This document shows, in pieces, positions 9,190-17,940 of a stretch of 64,000 bases of DNA (position 1 is its first letter; every line of letters begins with the position of its first letter). The position numbers were made by a program, and so were the translations under genes. The notes under the pieces were generated by a model. The model did no database searches. It was not told the origin of the DNA and saw only the letters and a list, made by a program, of their open reading frames with translations. The stretch is from Candidatus Anammoxibacter sp. (GTDB lineage Bacteria > Planctomycetota > Brocadiia > Brocadiales > Anammoxibacteraceae): assembly GCA_021777105.1 (NCBI GenBank), contig JAIQZQ010000037.1:62001-126000 (forward strand). The letters are read 5' to 3'.

Positions 9190-10204
9190 ATTTTGACAAG
9201 ATATATTTAAAATCACTGACCGCTCTGGTTGCCAAGCATGGATTTTGAGCGCAAGGTGGAAATATTATTTCGGGTTTTTTACTTAGGGCCCGGAAAGAAA
9301 TAACTTGGCATTTTTGCCTGCATCTGCAGGCCGTCTTTGCGCAATCCTCAATCGGCGAATCCTTAACGCAGCCAGGCTGCGCTTCCGGTTCACCTCAATC
9401 GGTTTGAACAAATACAACCTAAATCTGCAAACAAAAAACGCCAAGTTATTTCTTTCCGAACCCTTATCCGGTTTGTCCAGGTAAGTTTTTTTGTTCCTTG
9501 ATTTAGAAACAAGGTATATTTTTTGCAAATTATGAAAAATAAAATATTTAATGTGGATGACGCCCATGATTTGTCATTAAGACCGATAGTATATCAATGA
9601 TCAAAATATTGTCAACAACGGAATCATGTGTGCCGGCCTGACATTGGCAATGTATTGCGTAGGGGAATACACTACACGGTGTAGGGGGCGGATGTAGTGT
9701 CTCATTTAGATGTTATAGCTCTTTAATGCGTTTAAACTGATGGGTAGTGTGTTGTAACTTGAAGTAGTACTACAAGTTACGCATGGTTTGTATGTGGTTT
9801 TTAAGGATTTCCAGTTTGTGCCTGCAATATTAACATAGGTTTGCACAACTACGGGTGGTAATGCGAGAGGCTATTTGTACGGCAAGATTTATTTGTAATT
9901 ATTGGAAATGGGATGAGGGTAATGTGTAACTTGTGATAGCTGTTTTGTTTATGTTGAAAATATTAATTGCTGTCCTAAACAGATAAACACAGCCGCTGGT
10001 TGTAAAAAACAGTTCTGTTGCGACGCTTTAAATTAAAAATTGTCAATAATTCCGGAAAACCATAAGCTTTTTTGCAAAAAAGCGCCCCTACAAAATCATT
10101 GAAAAGACACTACAAAAAGAAATGGGCAGGTGGATGTAAATGAAGAGCAATTTGAGGAAAATGCTTATACGTGAGAAATAAATTTTTTTTTTTAACAATA
10201 CTTT
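9190..10204. repeat. Conserved non-coding block upstream of cluster A (copy 1), carrying a MITE
   Basis: Excluding the 178-bp insert at 9286-9463, this block aligns with 20108-20901 over about 0.75 kb. Both contain GATTTAGAAACAAGG, ATATCAATGATCAAAATATT, ACACTACACGGTGTAG, CATTTAGATGTTATAG and GCTTATACGTGAGAAATAAA. An inverted pair GTAACTTG..CAAGTTAC is centred near 9767. Reading frames are not conserved between the copies, so it is not a gene. It lies directly 5' of the aminotransferase gene and may hold the promoter, a regulatory RNA or a relic element. Confidence 0.75.
9286..9463. mobile_element. 178-bp MITE, family 1, copy 1
   Basis: The terminal inverted repeats read GGG(CC)CGGAAAGAAATAACTTGGC on the left and the complement of GGG(TT)CGGAAAGAAATAACTTGGC on the right. 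The element is flanked by a TTA direct repeat (9283-9285 and 9464-9466). The paralogous block at about 20150-20160 has a single TTA at this place, so it preserves the empty site. Length and interior match the element at 46366-46543. No transposase is encoded. Confidence 0.88.
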
Positions 10205-10311
10205 AAGAGCCCTTAAACTGCTCATAGTAACGGCTAACAAAACCCTTTGTCCCGATTATTCCACTGTCGGTAAAATATCTGGTTTTATATCTAAATCCAT
10301 TAAATTAGAAA

Positions 10312-10562
10312 ATTTGTATCAGTTTAGCCCTTTGAAAATTATACTGTCCAACCAAGAAGATAGACTCGTTAATGACCGCCGGCAGAGATGCTGGTTGCTG
10401 GTTACTAGATGCCGGCTATTGGTATACTTTTAATATGTTTCATGTCAAAGACATGAAACTAACAATCCAGTATCCAGTCTCCAGTATCTGACGGCATATC
10501 ACGACTATTAGCGCCTTTGCGATGAAAATTCGTCGTCATATTCTTCAAACAACTAAATTGTT
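10312..10562. repeat. 250-bp duplicated intergenic segment, copy B
   Basis: This is the partner of 2455-2705, with the same CATGTCAAAGACATGAAAC palindrome and ACAACTAAATTGTTAC end. It lies downstream of the agmatine deiminase gene. The remaining 10563-10831 is AT-rich and shows no gene. Confidence 0.75.
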
Positions 10563-10831
10563 ACGAAAATTTATCCCTAAAATAAGGCAACTGCCCATCT
10601 GTTACACCCATATTATCATTATGAAAAAAATCATAAATAGCATGCCTCAATATATTCCGCCCATATATTCCCTTAAAAACAAATCAATCCTTTAAAGTTA
10701 TAAAACTTGATTTAATATTCGACAATGCAATGTAGATATATCACATAGCACACTTGTAGACGCTGCTCTACTCATAATTCCCCTTTTCTTGACTCTATTT
10801 AATCTTGCCATTGCTCATTACTGCTTCATTA

Positions 10832-12103
10832 CTATTCGGCAGGCATTTGCTGGGAGATGCAATGCATTCCACCGCCGCCGAGATTCACATCTTCAGGGTT
10901 AATCTGAATAATCTCACGATTAGGATAAATTTCTTCCATGATCTTTTTAAACGCCTCATCTTTTTGGCGCATTATCTCCGACCTGCCTTTTTCCCAATAT
11001 GCCGGAATCAATACGGCGCCGTTAGTAATGAGAAAATTCAGATAGCTGGAAGGCAACATAACATCGATAGTGTCATCTATTCCAATAACCGTGCCATCTT
11101 TATATTCCAGCTCTTTAAGCTCCATAAATACTTGAGAATCCCTGTTTAGTTTCCTTGTCATAGGATAAGCTCCCGGCGCGCGGATAATCTTGAAATGTTT
11201 GCCGTGTATATCCGTGGCATTCTTGAGGATACTAAAGTTTTCTTCCATATTCTCGTAATTGATTTTTCCTATAAGGTCTTCATCTCTCTCCTCTTTAGTG
11301 AATTCAATCAATAAAACAGTATCCTCTTTTACAAAACGGGCATATTCGTCGGTATGTCCGCCAGTGGTCCATGTGCTAAAATATTTACCTCCCGGTAATT
11401 TACCTATATTCGCCAGAGGATCTTCCGCCAGGCCTTTAGAGAGCCAGATTATCTTTTGAACATTGAAAACACGCTTAAACTCCGCTTCCAGCCGCTCTTT
11501 AGTCCAGCCGGGATTGCGTTGTAACTCAACGGCTTCCGTTGCCATCATAACGCCTTTACCGTTGAATTCGCGATCACCTCCTTCGCTGATAAGCCATGAA
11601 CGCTTCACCGGCAATTGTAATTCTCTTGCAACCAAACGATCGACCTGTTCATCTTTCATAACCGGTGCGCCGTATTGAGGGCTACAACCCCACGAATTAA
11701 ATCCAAAATCGGCGATAATTCTCTCTTTTTTGCTATTTATCAGGAATATTGGGCCCATGTCACGCACCCAAAAATCATCGTGAGGAATAATTCGTAAGCG
11801 TACTTTTGAGGAAGGAATGTTTTGCGTGGTTAAAATATCGCTCACTTCTTCCATTTCATTTAAATCCTGAACCATCAAATCCAGCGGCACATGAGGCGTT
11901 AACGCTTTGATCATCTCTAAAACAACGTCCTGCTTCCTCTCTGTAATGTCTCTGGTCGGCCATGCCAGCCAGACGGATTCGTGCTCCTCAAATTCCGCCG
12001 GAAATACAAAAGTATCCGCCGAAACATGCTCTTTCGCATTTAAAAGGCATGCGTTTAACAATACTATAAAACCTAAAACAGCTAAAATAGGGAATTTCAT
12101 CAT
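10832..12103 (-). CDS. aguA: Exported agmatine deiminase / peptidyl-arginine deiminase family enzyme
   Basis: 423 residues. The mature part carries the agmatine deiminase signatures: FEEHESVWLAWP, HDDFWVRDMGPIF, ISEGGDREFNGKG, TGGHTDEYARF and the C-terminal LGGGGMHCISQQMP with nucleophile Cys415. Known members hydrolyse agmatine to N-carbamoylputrescine and ammonia in polyamine pathways. The first 22 residues form a signal with a possible lipobox (LLNAC), so this copy is predicted to be exported or membrane-anchored, whereas the usual enzyme is cytosolic. The gene symbol is by family only. Next to amino-acid decarboxylases, it suggests amine turnover at the cell envelope (inference). Confidence 0.85.
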   Translation of the reverse strand: MMKFPILAVLGFIVLLNACLLNAKEHVSADTFVFPAEFEEHESVWLAWPTRDITERKQDVVLEMIKALTPHVPLDLMVQDLNEMEEVSDILTTQNIPSSKVRLRIIPHDDFWVRDMGPIFLINSKKERIIADFGFNSWGCSPQYGAPVMKDEQVDRLVARELQLPVKRSWLISEGGDREFNGKGVMMATEAVELQRNPGWTKERLEAEFKRVFNVQKIIWLSKGLAEDPLANIGKLPGGKYFSTWTTGGHTDEYARFVKEDTVLLIEFTKEERDEDLIGKINYENMEENFSILKNATDIHGKHFKIIRAPGAYPMTRKLNRDSQVFMELKELEYKDGTVIGIDDTIDVMLPSSYLNFLITNGAVLIPAYWEKGRSEIMRQKDEAFKKIMEEIYPNREIIQINPEDVNLGGGGMHCISQQMPAE

Positions 12104-12152
12104 ATAAATAATCCTCCGGTTACAAAAGTTTATATACCTTGTTTGTTGGTAT

Positions 12153-12299
12153 CTATTCAGCGTGATTTACACACCCCGTCCGCTAAGCGGCCACCCCTCT
12201 TTTTAGAGGGGATATTAAATCGGATTTATTTCCACAAAGTCCCCTCTAATAAGAGGGGATTTAGGGGTGTGTATAGTTCAATAAAAACACGCTTAATAG
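12153..12299. mobile_element. 147-bp MITE-like element, family 2, copy 1
   Basis: The ends are CTATTCAGCGTG on the left and ACACGCTTAATAG on the right, which are near-perfect inverted repeats. Inside are a second inverted pair TTACACACCCC / GGGGTGTGTA and a CCCCTCT..AGAGGGG hairpin. It is almost the same as 21008-21155. No coding potential. It lies in the leader of the agmatine deiminase gene. Confidence 0.8.
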
Positions 12300-12388
12300 T
12301 TGCGTTTGTTGTTTCCTTTTTAATAAATAAAAATGAAATATTGCAAACTACCAACTAATTTTCATTTTGGCTTACTGCGTTATGAGAA

Positions 12389-13858
12389 TTAGTTATTGGT
12401 TATAGCGATGCATTCCCCCATTTTTACTTCATCATCTTTTTTAAGCTCTATTTCATTGCCATTATCTTTTAATACAAATTTCTTTATCACATCTTTTTGA
12501 AATACCAGGCAATGTGTGGAACCGCCAAACTGGAAATATCCCAATTCGTCGCCTTTCTTCACTTTAACTACTTTGTCATTGTTTAGACGTTCCATGATCT
12601 CCTCATTGATAATGCATGACGACACTTCGGCCATGCCGATAGCGCTGAAGCACATTAACCCAATCGCCGGGTTGTCGGCTTCAATATAAATAATGGCGCG
12701 GGTGGCCGTATGGGCGATATAGCCTTGAGATTGGTCTGGGCCGGCCGGATCCATATCTTCCGATTCAGTTGCCGAATAGTATGTGCCGGCTTTGACATAA
12801 GCTTTTTTAATGGTTCCGGAAACAGGGCTGTTCCACCTGTGATACTTAAAGGCGGAAAGAAAGGCCTGATATACAGTCCCGCCTTCAAATGGTTTAACAT
12901 ATTCCTCAAAATGTTTTTTGTCGCTTTCTATTTTTGCCGCGCCTTCTTCTCCATCTTTATTGGCAAGCATGTCCCACAATGAGTATGGTTGTGACTTAAG
13001 CCAGAACCAGTCTTGCAGTTTTGCGTTATGTTGAATGTTATAAACTTTTGAGTCACATGCGCTTACAACTTCGTTCTTCCCTCTGGATATAGGGCGTTCA
13101 TCCTTATTTTTAAAGTGTCTGATAAAAAAATCATTCCATGATGTATAAGGAAACGGGTATTCTTCAGGGTTATATCCATTTTTGAAATGCGTTAATGCCG
13201 GTCCGTCTAAATATTGTTCCATTTTCAATTTCTCTAATGCTTGATCACAACACCAGCCGGTTTCCCCTTTGTTAAACACAGACAATGAATCCTTTGAATC
13301 TAAGTACTCCGTCCATACCGCCAACACTTTGCGGAACATTTCATTTACTTTTTCATTTCGAAAAGCGGCCGCGCCGGCAGGGACTCCCATTGTCCAATTC
13401 AGTATGGTGTTAATTGGGAAGCCGACCAGATCCGTCTCGTTGTATTCAGGAGCTTTCCCTATTATACTATTGATTTTATAAATCATTTCATCGATACTTT
13501 GAAGATAATACCCATGTATATACTCTCCATCAGGCCCCTTTTCTTGATAGTACGCCGGAACCTGATCAATCATTTTAGTAAAGTTCATTCGCACAATTGA
13601 GTCATTATCGACCAAGTCTTTAAACTCGCGCATTACGGGAAGAAGCTCTGTTGTACTTTGCGTAACGCCGGCGTCTGTCCGCGTATTTACATCAGCCGCC
13701 ATTGCATCTACATCAACTGCGCAATAGGATGCCCCTATAATGAATATAAAAGCTAAAAAACTAAAAAATAATTTTTTCATTAAGTTCTCCTTTCTATCTA
13801 GCTCTTTAATCAATTTTTTTGCCAAGTCCTTTACTACTTCTTTTCTTTCAAAATTCAT
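12389..13858 (-). CDS. PsiD-like, PSD-family amino-acid decarboxylase, copy B, with signal peptide
   Basis: 489 residues from ATG 13858, or 463 from ATG 13780. It is strongly similar to the 2757-4145 protein from HPVMREF/LPVMREF onward, with KYHRWNSPVSGT, YIEADNPAIGL, IGMAEVSSC and the pyruvoyl cleavage motif FGGST (Ser447 in the long form). From Met27 (13780, preceded by AAGGAGA) the chain starts with a textbook signal peptide MKKLFFSFLAFIFIIGASYC. The upstream 26 codons have their own ribosome site (AGGAGA) and encode DLAKKLIKEL, homologous to the N-terminus of copy A. The gene therefore has two good starts, one internalised and one exported. The upstream GWLP segment of copy A is missing. 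The substrate is unknown. Confidence 0.8.
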   Translation of the reverse strand: MNFERKEVVKDLAKKLIKELDRKENLMKKLFFSFLAFIFIIGASYCAVDVDAMAADVNTRTDAGVTQSTTELLPVMREFKDLVDNDSIVRMNFTKMIDQVPAYYQEKGPDGEYIHGYYLQSIDEMIYKINSIIGKAPEYNETDLVGFPINTILNWTMGVPAGAAAFRNEKVNEMFRKVLAVWTEYLDSKDSLSVFNKGETGWCCDQALEKLKMEQYLDGPALTHFKNGYNPEEYPFPYTSWNDFFIRHFKNKDERPISRGKNEVVSACDSKVYNIQHNAKLQDWFWLKSQPYSLWDMLANKDGEEGAAKIESDKKHFEEYVKPFEGGTVYQAFLSAFKYHRWNSPVSGTIKKAYVKAGTYYSATESEDMDPAGPDQSQGYIAHTATRAIIYIEADNPAIGLMCFSAIGMAEVSSCIINEEIMERLNNDKVVKVKKGDELGYFQFGGSTHCLVFQKDVIKKFVLKDNGNEIELKKDDEVKMGECIAITNN

Positions 13859-13990
13859 TTTCTTATCTCCTGTTCTAATGTAATAAAATGCCGAGCCCTT
13901 ACTTTCTTGGTCGAATCTTTTTACGCCTTAAGTTCGCCGTTTAATTTATCTACCCAACTTTGAATTGTGTCAAGTTAAGAAATATCTTTA

Positions 13991-15940
13991 TTAGCTTTTC
14001 TTTGTATTATCGATAATCTTTTGTAGCGTTTGTTCCGGTCCGGGATTAGGTTTATCTCCATCATACTCCGGAAAGCAATCCGTTGGTTTATTTTTTACAG
14101 GCATCCAATAAATCCTTAATCAACTGGTCGGCTACCGCATGGCCCGCGGAGTGCATAAAAAAGACATGGGAATATGACCGCTCCTGATATACCGATTCTT
14201 CTTCTTTTGTTTTTACGTACATACGTTCGTTATCAATTGGATACTTGTAAGTAAGTTCAGGATTGTCCATGTGAAAGCGAACGGTTAACGACATTTTTGA
14301 TCGGGCTATCCAAAGGTCTATCTTATCAGCTTTAAACTTTTCCCGGAGGCGCTTTTGCAGTTGTATTAATCTTTCCTCAAAATATTTGGATGCATTTTCA
14401 CATTTAAGGGCTTTCATCATATTTTCCGTATAACTCATACGTGAATAATAGTCCCATGTAAGTATGGGGGCAAGCCCTGATCTTGAGCCGCCTAACGTTG
14501 TGTCAGGGGAGCCGATATAGCCTACTTTAGCCGGTGGTTGAAGTTGAAACCCTCTTCGCGTCATGTAAATTCAGGAAGGTATAGGCAACCCGGGCCACTT
14601 ATGTAACGAGCAACCAATACTCATCACTGATTTATTCCTGAAATCAAATTTAACAGGTTTATTTTCAATTTTATTCTGAGCGTGCGCCATCTCCAGATAA
14701 GGTAAATATGCCGCCCCAAGAGCTCCGTCTATATGCGCCCAGGATCTTCGCCGCTGTTGACGACTTTCACTACCGTCTTCAAACTCATGTTTTAATTTAC
14801 AGTCCCATAATTCCGGATACTTTTTCCCTAGTTTCTTTAACATCTCGTCAACCTCTTGCACATCATCATAAGCTCCCCTCCAGGTAGAGCCGACATTCAA
14901 AACAATAATAACAGGGTGGCCTTTCTCAACAAAAAATTCGACTAGTTTCTTTAAACTTTCTAACTTGACTTGTCCTGAATGGGGATTACCTTCCTCAAAC
15001 CTATCTGCCGGCGTCCCATCTTCCGGCCAGTATCCTTTATACTTTCCCTCAATATGTTGAGTAATAGGACACATGCCTTTATAATATTTATTACCTTCCG
15101 CGTAAAAGGTGGTTAAATCAAGCACCCGCGAACCCTTGACTAATGAATAATGCGCATCTTCGGAAAAGAAAAGAAAAGAATAGGAGTGGTTCTTCTTCAC
15201 GCCTCATCGTTATCAACACATTCCTTTTTATCCGCTTCGGTGAGTCGAACGTAATCAGTCTTTGTTGCCGGACCCTCTTTGCCGCGATTAAATCGGTCTT
15301 CATCTTGCTCCGCGTCAGTAGTTTTTGTAATCAACATCATGCCTTTTAGATAATCGCGCGCATTATAAAGACCATAAAGATTCCCCTCTGTAAAACCCAT
15401 TGAAAGGACGTATCCCCAGTATCGGGATAGGTAATCATCATCTCCCAAATCTTCTTGTTTCTCCCTATGCGGCCAGTCGTAGTTCCATAAGGCCGCAAAA
15501 TAATCCAGGACCGCTCTTTCGCAAAACTTGCTGTTCAGAGTGAAGAGCCCCCCGGTAAACGGGTCTCCTATGTTGTTCGTATGCATATCAAGCAGGCAGG
15601 CATAATCCGAGTATTTCTGGTTCTGGTTGGCCTGAAAACCAAAAAAATTAGCGTGTTGAGTATTTATCACTTTTTTAAGTTGATCAACTGCAGCGGCCCT
15701 TTAGTGGGCTTCATTGCGTTTGGCGGAATTTCGAATAATTTATAATCAACCTTTGGGAAATCGCCTTTTACTCCTTTCGGCGCGCTGATACGTATACATC
15801 CTTTGGGTCTTCTTTGGGCGCGACACCTTTGCGCCATACGGCGTTTGCAGATGCCACGGTAACTGTAAAGGCCCGAATTCTACATTACAGTTTTCTTCTT
15901 TACAGCTTTCTTCATTGTCGTTTACATCTTTCGAAATTAT
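13991..15940 (-). pseudogene. Broken group II PLP decarboxylase, paralogue of 5907-7721
   Basis: The gene is similar throughout to the intact enzyme but carries several lesions. The start codon is replaced by ATA/ATT behind a good AAAGGAG site near 15940. A frameshift lies in the SAPKGVKGD region near 15785, and a deletion/frameshift near 15690. A frame change lies near 15200 between the CVDNDEA tail and SFLFFSEDAHY. An in-frame TGA near 14575 replaces the Gly after GLPIPS. A late frameshift near 14090 sits before the DGDKPNPG tail, which ends at 13991. The active-site block SIGCSLHKWPG is still readable. The open pieces span 14088-14564, 14571-15200 and 15197-15670. It lies between psiD-like copy B and the metallophosphatase. 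Confidence 0.88.
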
Positions 15941-15986
15941 TATTTTCTCCTTTAAATAATTTTATTTATTTCCAAGCCCTTATTCC

Positions 15987-17477
15987 TTAAGGTTTTGTTG
16001 TCCAGCCCACCTCTAAGCCTCCTTCATTGGTGACTTCATAAAAAGTTTCTGAAAAGCTTCCGTCCTTCTTCAGAGTTAATATTGCGAATCCGTTTTGGAC
16101 CTGTTTGGAATTCCCGGAGATTGGCGTGTGCGCATAATAATCCACCTTGTCCGTATCCATGCGACCCGCTTTAACAAACGGAATAGCGCTATGTCCAACG
16201 CAGCGACAGGCGGTTCCTTCTTTGCCAAGAATCGAATTTTCGCTGTATGCCACTCCAAGATGTTTATGTCCCCAGTACCAAATGTCAGGCTTCCTGCCGA
16301 GGAGTTGTTCCATTTCATCCCACAACTTCTTCCCGGTTGCCTCGTTTTCCATGATGCTTTTACCGTCAATACTCATAGGATTGTGATGGGTCATGACCAT
16401 AACTTTTTTGCCGGATAAGTCACCCAGATTTTCCACAAACTTTTTCTGTTGGGTGTTGTTTTTGTCGCCCAGCGCGCCCTTCATGTAGAAATGTGCTGGG
16501 TCGTCGAAATAGGCGCTATCCAGCCCGATAAGCGCCCAATTGTTGTATTTCAAAGCAAAGTAGGGCGTCTTGTTCTGATGGACGAAGGGCGACTTTTTCT
16601 GATGGGCGAGGGGCGTCTCATTCAATGCGACTTTGATCAGGCCATTAGCCCCGCCATACATTTCATGGTTGGAGTTCAGGGTGAAGTTCGTCCCGGCTTC
16701 ATTCAGCCCTGTGTCCCATGGGTCGATCAGATATTCCTGCTCTTCGTTCGGGGGATAACGGTCATCGGCGGTTCCGCAGTAATAAACATCGCCCAGGTGC
16801 GCAACATAATCAGGTTTACGAGTCTTAACAGCTTTCATGACCGCGACCGCAGGTCCGCTGCCGCCAAACTTATCGCCATAAGCGCCGCATCCCCAATCGC
16901 CAATGATAGCGATGGAGACGCTCTCTTTTTCCGCGGCAATTTCTGCATAGTAGGCCTGGTCAAAGTTGGGGTAAGGTTGATAGACGCTGCTCGGGTCAAG
17001 CAGGTTGACTACACAGTTGAGCGCCCCGGTAAGCCACATATAATCAAGTCGCGCGTACTTGTCCTCCGTCCACATGCCGCCGTCCTGGTGTTCTTTCTCA
17101 GACTCGATATATTCTTTTAACGCTTTGTCAAAGTATTCGTATAAGTATTTGTAGTCTTCAGGGGTAAGCGAGCTGTCCGGCGCAAAGCGGCGTAAAGCGG
17201 TTAAGACTGTAGCGTATGCCTGGCTATCTCCCGTTATCGACTTCATCTGCTCTTCATTAAGATGATGTAACCAATAGAGGTGGAGACCATATTCCAAATC
17301 CCACTCGGCATCGGCTGGGCTTGCTTGAATGCCGCTGCGCGCCTCCTCTATCCAGTTTATTAGCATGCGTTCGCTTGCCTGCAGATAGTTGAAAATACCT
17401 TTAAGCCGTGTTTCAGTGTCGGGAATTTTTTCTATAAGTTCTTCGATGGTATTTATGGAAGCAAGTAATGCGGACAT
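15987..17477 (-). CDS. Metallophosphoesterase (purple-acid-phosphatase-like catalytic domain)
   Basis: 496 residues with a helical N-terminal region (1-180) of unknown role, followed by a calcineurin-type phosphoesterase domain. Metal and catalytic motifs are GDWG (193-196), LGDVYY (228-233), NSNHE (268-272), THHNP (363-367) and WGHKH (402-406). The family hydrolyses phosphomonoesters or diesters using two metals. No signal peptide is seen. The ribosome site AAGGAG precedes the ATG. The neighbours are the broken PLP decarboxylase and the aminotransferase relic, so it may have been inserted or retained during rearrangement of the duplicated cluster. The substrate is unknown. Confidence 0.8.
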   Translation of the reverse strand: MSALLASINTIEELIEKIPDTETRLKGIFNYLQASERMLINWIEEARSGIQASPADAEWDLEYGLHLYWLHHLNEEQMKSITGDSQAYATVLTALRRFAPDSSLTPEDYKYLYEYFDKALKEYIESEKEHQDGGMWTEDKYARLDYMWLTGALNCVVNLLDPSSVYQPYPNFDQAYYAEIAAEKESVSIAIIGDWGCGAYGDKFGGSGPAVAVMKAVKTRKPDYVAHLGDVYYCGTADDRYPPNEEQEYLIDPWDTGLNEAGTNFTLNSNHEMYGGANGLIKVALNETPLAHQKKSPFVHQNKTPYFALKYNNWALIGLDSAYFDDPAHFYMKGALGDKNNTQQKKFVENLGDLSGKKVMVMTHHNPMSIDGKSIMENEATGKKLWDEMEQLLGRKPDIWYWGHKHLGVAYSENSILGKEGTACRCVGHSAIPFVKAGRMDTDKVDYYAHTPISGNSKQVQNGFAILTLKKDGSFSETFYEVTNEGGLEVGWTTKP

Positions 17478-17584
17478 AATGTCATTCTCCTTGTAAAATG
17501 TTAATGACGTTTAAAAATGAAAAAGGGGGCATTGCTGTTTTCCTTTTCAAACTCTGTCATGGATTCATTATCAACTCCTTTCAC

Positions 17585-17700
17585 GTAATTCCCACATCCA
17601 TTGATGGGATAGATTAGGGATGGTGATAAAAATCGCTCAATTTAAGTGTTATCAAAAACACATGGAGCAGTCTATATGACTGCTCCAACAAGTGCTCTAT
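17585..17700. repeat. Decayed repeat arms upstream of the metallophosphatase gene
   Basis: 17585-17645 is a half copy of the TTAA-ended repeat (CATTGATGGGA then AAAATCGCTCAATTTAAG). At 17659-17688 is a palindrome GGAGCAGTC..GACTGCTCC of the same type as those at 47482 and 53687. No gene is visible. Confidence 0.5.
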
Positions 17701-17706
17701 TTAAGG

Positions 17707-17901
17707 CTTCCTAAATAAGCGGCCGGGATGTAGTTTCTCTTTTTTTCAATTTTAGCAGTTACAGTCAGGGTTCAGATATTCACGCAGATCAAGCCGGAAG
17801 AATATTGCCGACGAGTTAATATGCTTGCAGTAATAGGCAAAACGATCTTCAGGACTTGTTATGCCGTGTAATAGCTTAAAATACGATTCTATATTTTCCA
17901 T
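17707..17901 (-). pseudogene. Deleted relic of the ACC-synthase-like aminotransferase
   Basis: Three pieces of the 7740-9119 gene are fused here. One is AAATAAGCGGCC from near its 3' end, one is the segment encoding the DCN..LREY region (about 17727-17800), and one is the first about 30 codons ending in the complement of the ATG at 17901, with its leader AATGGAAAATATAGAATC. More than 1 kb is missing between them. It cannot encode an enzyme. Its position mirrors cluster A and proves that the whole cluster, not single genes, was duplicated. Confidence 0.85.
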
Positions 17902-17940
17902 TAAACCTATCCCCCTTTTTTTAAGTTATTTCAATTTATG

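Noticed and set aside
9283-9567. 94-codon open frame upstream of the aminotransferase
   Set aside because: It lies across the 178-bp MITE and its flank, and has no homology in the empty-site copy.
14571-14590. TGA at a Gly codon as evidence for a recoded genetic code or selenocysteine
   Set aside because: The same gene has other frameshifts, and TGA is a normal stop elsewhere (birA-like gene, antitoxins). A nonsense mutation explains it.
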